Shown here in pieces: positions 44,951 through 45,482 of a stretch of DNA of 45,482 bases. Origin of the DNA: Sphingopyxis sp. Its GTDB lineage: Bacteria > Pseudomonadota > Alphaproteobacteria > Sphingomonadales > Sphingomonadaceae. Position numbers and translations under genes: made by a program. Location of the stretch: contig NZ_JAOZVW010000071.1 in NCBI RefSeq assembly GCF_025869345.1, positions 1 to 45,482 on the forward strand, written 5' to 3'. Every line of letters begins with the position of its first letter. Positions within the stretch are counted from its first letter, which is position 1. A model generated the notes under the pieces. That model saw nothing but the letters and a program-made list of their open reading frames with translations. It was not told where the DNA came from and did no database searches.

Positions 44951-45397
44951 ATGACCACCCGCCTCCGCCATGTGGCGATCGCCTCCGCCGACCCCGACAA
45001 TTCGGTCGGCTTCTTCACCGACGTCCTCGGCTGGACCGTCGCCGGCAAGATCGACAGCCGCAACGCGCGCGGCTATTACGTCACCGACGGCCACATCAAC
45101 ATCGCCCTGCTCTGCTTCAAGAACCGCCCCGCCGCGGGGATGGAGTTCCCCGAGGGCTATACCGGCCTCCACCACATCGGCTTCCAGTGCGACGACATTG
45201 CCGACGTCGTCGAGCGCTTCGAAAATTCGGGCTACGCCCCGCGCCACGACGTCAACCTGGCGCAGGGTCTCGGCAAGAATCCGGCGAAGGACAATGCCGA
45301 GTACAAGATGGCAGGGCCGGAGAATGTCATGGTCGACGTCTCCGAACGCGGCTGGGCGGGCACCGAGAGCTTCAAGGGCGCGCCGCCGCCAGCGTGA
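44951..45397 (+). CDS. VOC-family protein
   Basis: 148-residue glyoxalase/dioxygenase-fold protein. Metal-ligand candidates are His in LRHVAIAS and His in LHHIGFQCDD; the third position, in NVMVDVSERGW, is Asp/Glu. The segment SVGFFTDVLGWTVAGKID starts a typical first VOC unit. Catalytic function cannot be told; isomerase, lyase and resistance proteins share the fold. GAAAGG precedes ATG 44951. It forms a two-gene operon with the aspartate dehydrogenase and is followed by a strong terminator. Confidence 0.87.
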   Translation: MTTRLRHVAIASADPDNSVGFFTDVLGWTVAGKIDSRNARGYYVTDGHINIALLCFKNRPAAGMEFPEGYTGLHHIGFQCDDIADVVERFENSGYAPRHDVNLAQGLGKNPAKDNAEYKMAGPENVMVDVSERGWAGTESFKGAPPPA

Positions 45398-45420
45398 GAT
45401 TGCAGCCGGTCTGACAAACG

Positions 45421-45454
45421 AAAGCCGCCGAAGCCCATCGCTTCGGCGGCTTTT
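45421..45454 (+). terminator. Rho-independent terminator after the VOC gene
   Basis: AAAGCCGCCGAAGC (45421-45434) pairs perfectly with GCTTCGGCGGCTTT (45440-45453) around CCATC, and TTTT ends the stem on the plus strand; the A run at the other side would allow use in both directions. It lies 24 bases past the stop. Confidence 0.93.
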
Positions 45455-45464
45455 CCATATCCTC

Positions 45465-45482
45465 CGTCATTGCGAGCGAAGC
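45465..45482. repeat. Start of a CGTCATTGCGAGCGAAGC-type repeat, cut by the window end
   Basis: The last 18 bases read CGTCATTGCGAGCGAAGC. This is the beginning of a dispersed repeat common in alphaproteobacterial genomes (general knowledge); its continuation cannot be seen. Confidence 0.4.

Overview
The window looks like the chromosome of a sphingomonad-type alphaproteobacterium (Sphingopyxis or a close relative; inferred from content, not searched). Reasons: very high GC, coding density close to 100 percent, chains of genes overlapping by 4 bp (ATGA/GTGA), large TonB-dependent receptors with an IVVTA-type N-terminus placed beside catabolic genes, and short palindromic intergenic repeats of the CCCCGGATCAAGTCCGGGG and CATGCTGAAC types. 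I see no tRNA, rRNA, CRISPR array, phage gene or transposase.

Layout. (A) 92-3909, plus: thiolase, acyl-CoA dehydrogenase and hot-dog dehydratase, a beta-oxidation-like set, followed by a membrane diguanylate cyclase (3963-5771). (B) 5774-12670, minus: one operon of TonB-dependent receptor, cytochrome P450, AraC regulator, zinc alcohol dehydrogenase and aldehyde dehydrogenase. It reads as uptake, hydroxylation, then oxidation of alcohol to aldehyde to acid, with its own regulator inside. (C) 12807-14814: AsnC regulator divergent from an EamA exporter and a GlcG/HbpS-like protein.

(D) 14844-25325 is the most interesting region. A TPR-like exported protein, an HSL-type esterase, a TetR regulator, a 1408-residue TonB-dependent receptor that carries a second barrel-like domain at its C-terminus, a ferritin-like (ExxH) protein of the 'metal-dependent hydrolase' family, an SDR and a Baeyer-Villiger monooxygenase. 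The two divergent promoter regions share a palindrome, TTGACAT-nn-ATGTCAA, which suggests one TetR regulon. Proposed chemistry: oxygenation, alcohol to ketone (SDR), ketone to ester (BVMO), ester hydrolysis (esterase), on a hydrophobic substrate taken up by the receptor.

(E) 25333-29596: CLC chloride channel with CBS domains, a serine-hydrolase lipoprotein and a Tat-exported M28-like protein without the usual metal ligands. (F) 29641-32964: alanine racemase, D-amino acid dehydrogenase and RidA, divergent from an Lrp regulator: alanine catabolism. (G) 32969-43872, minus: a 13-gene operon for 3-hydroxyanthranilate meta-cleavage (dioxygenase, semialdehyde dehydrogenase, deaminase, oxalocrotonate decarboxylase, hydratase, aldolase, acylating acetaldehyde dehydrogenase) fused to a NitT/TauT-type ABC importer, a VOC protein, an alpha/beta hydrolase and an FAH-family protein. 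The expected ACMS decarboxylase is not in the window. (H) 44135-45397, plus, divergent: aspartate dehydrogenase and a second VOC protein, ending in a strong terminator.
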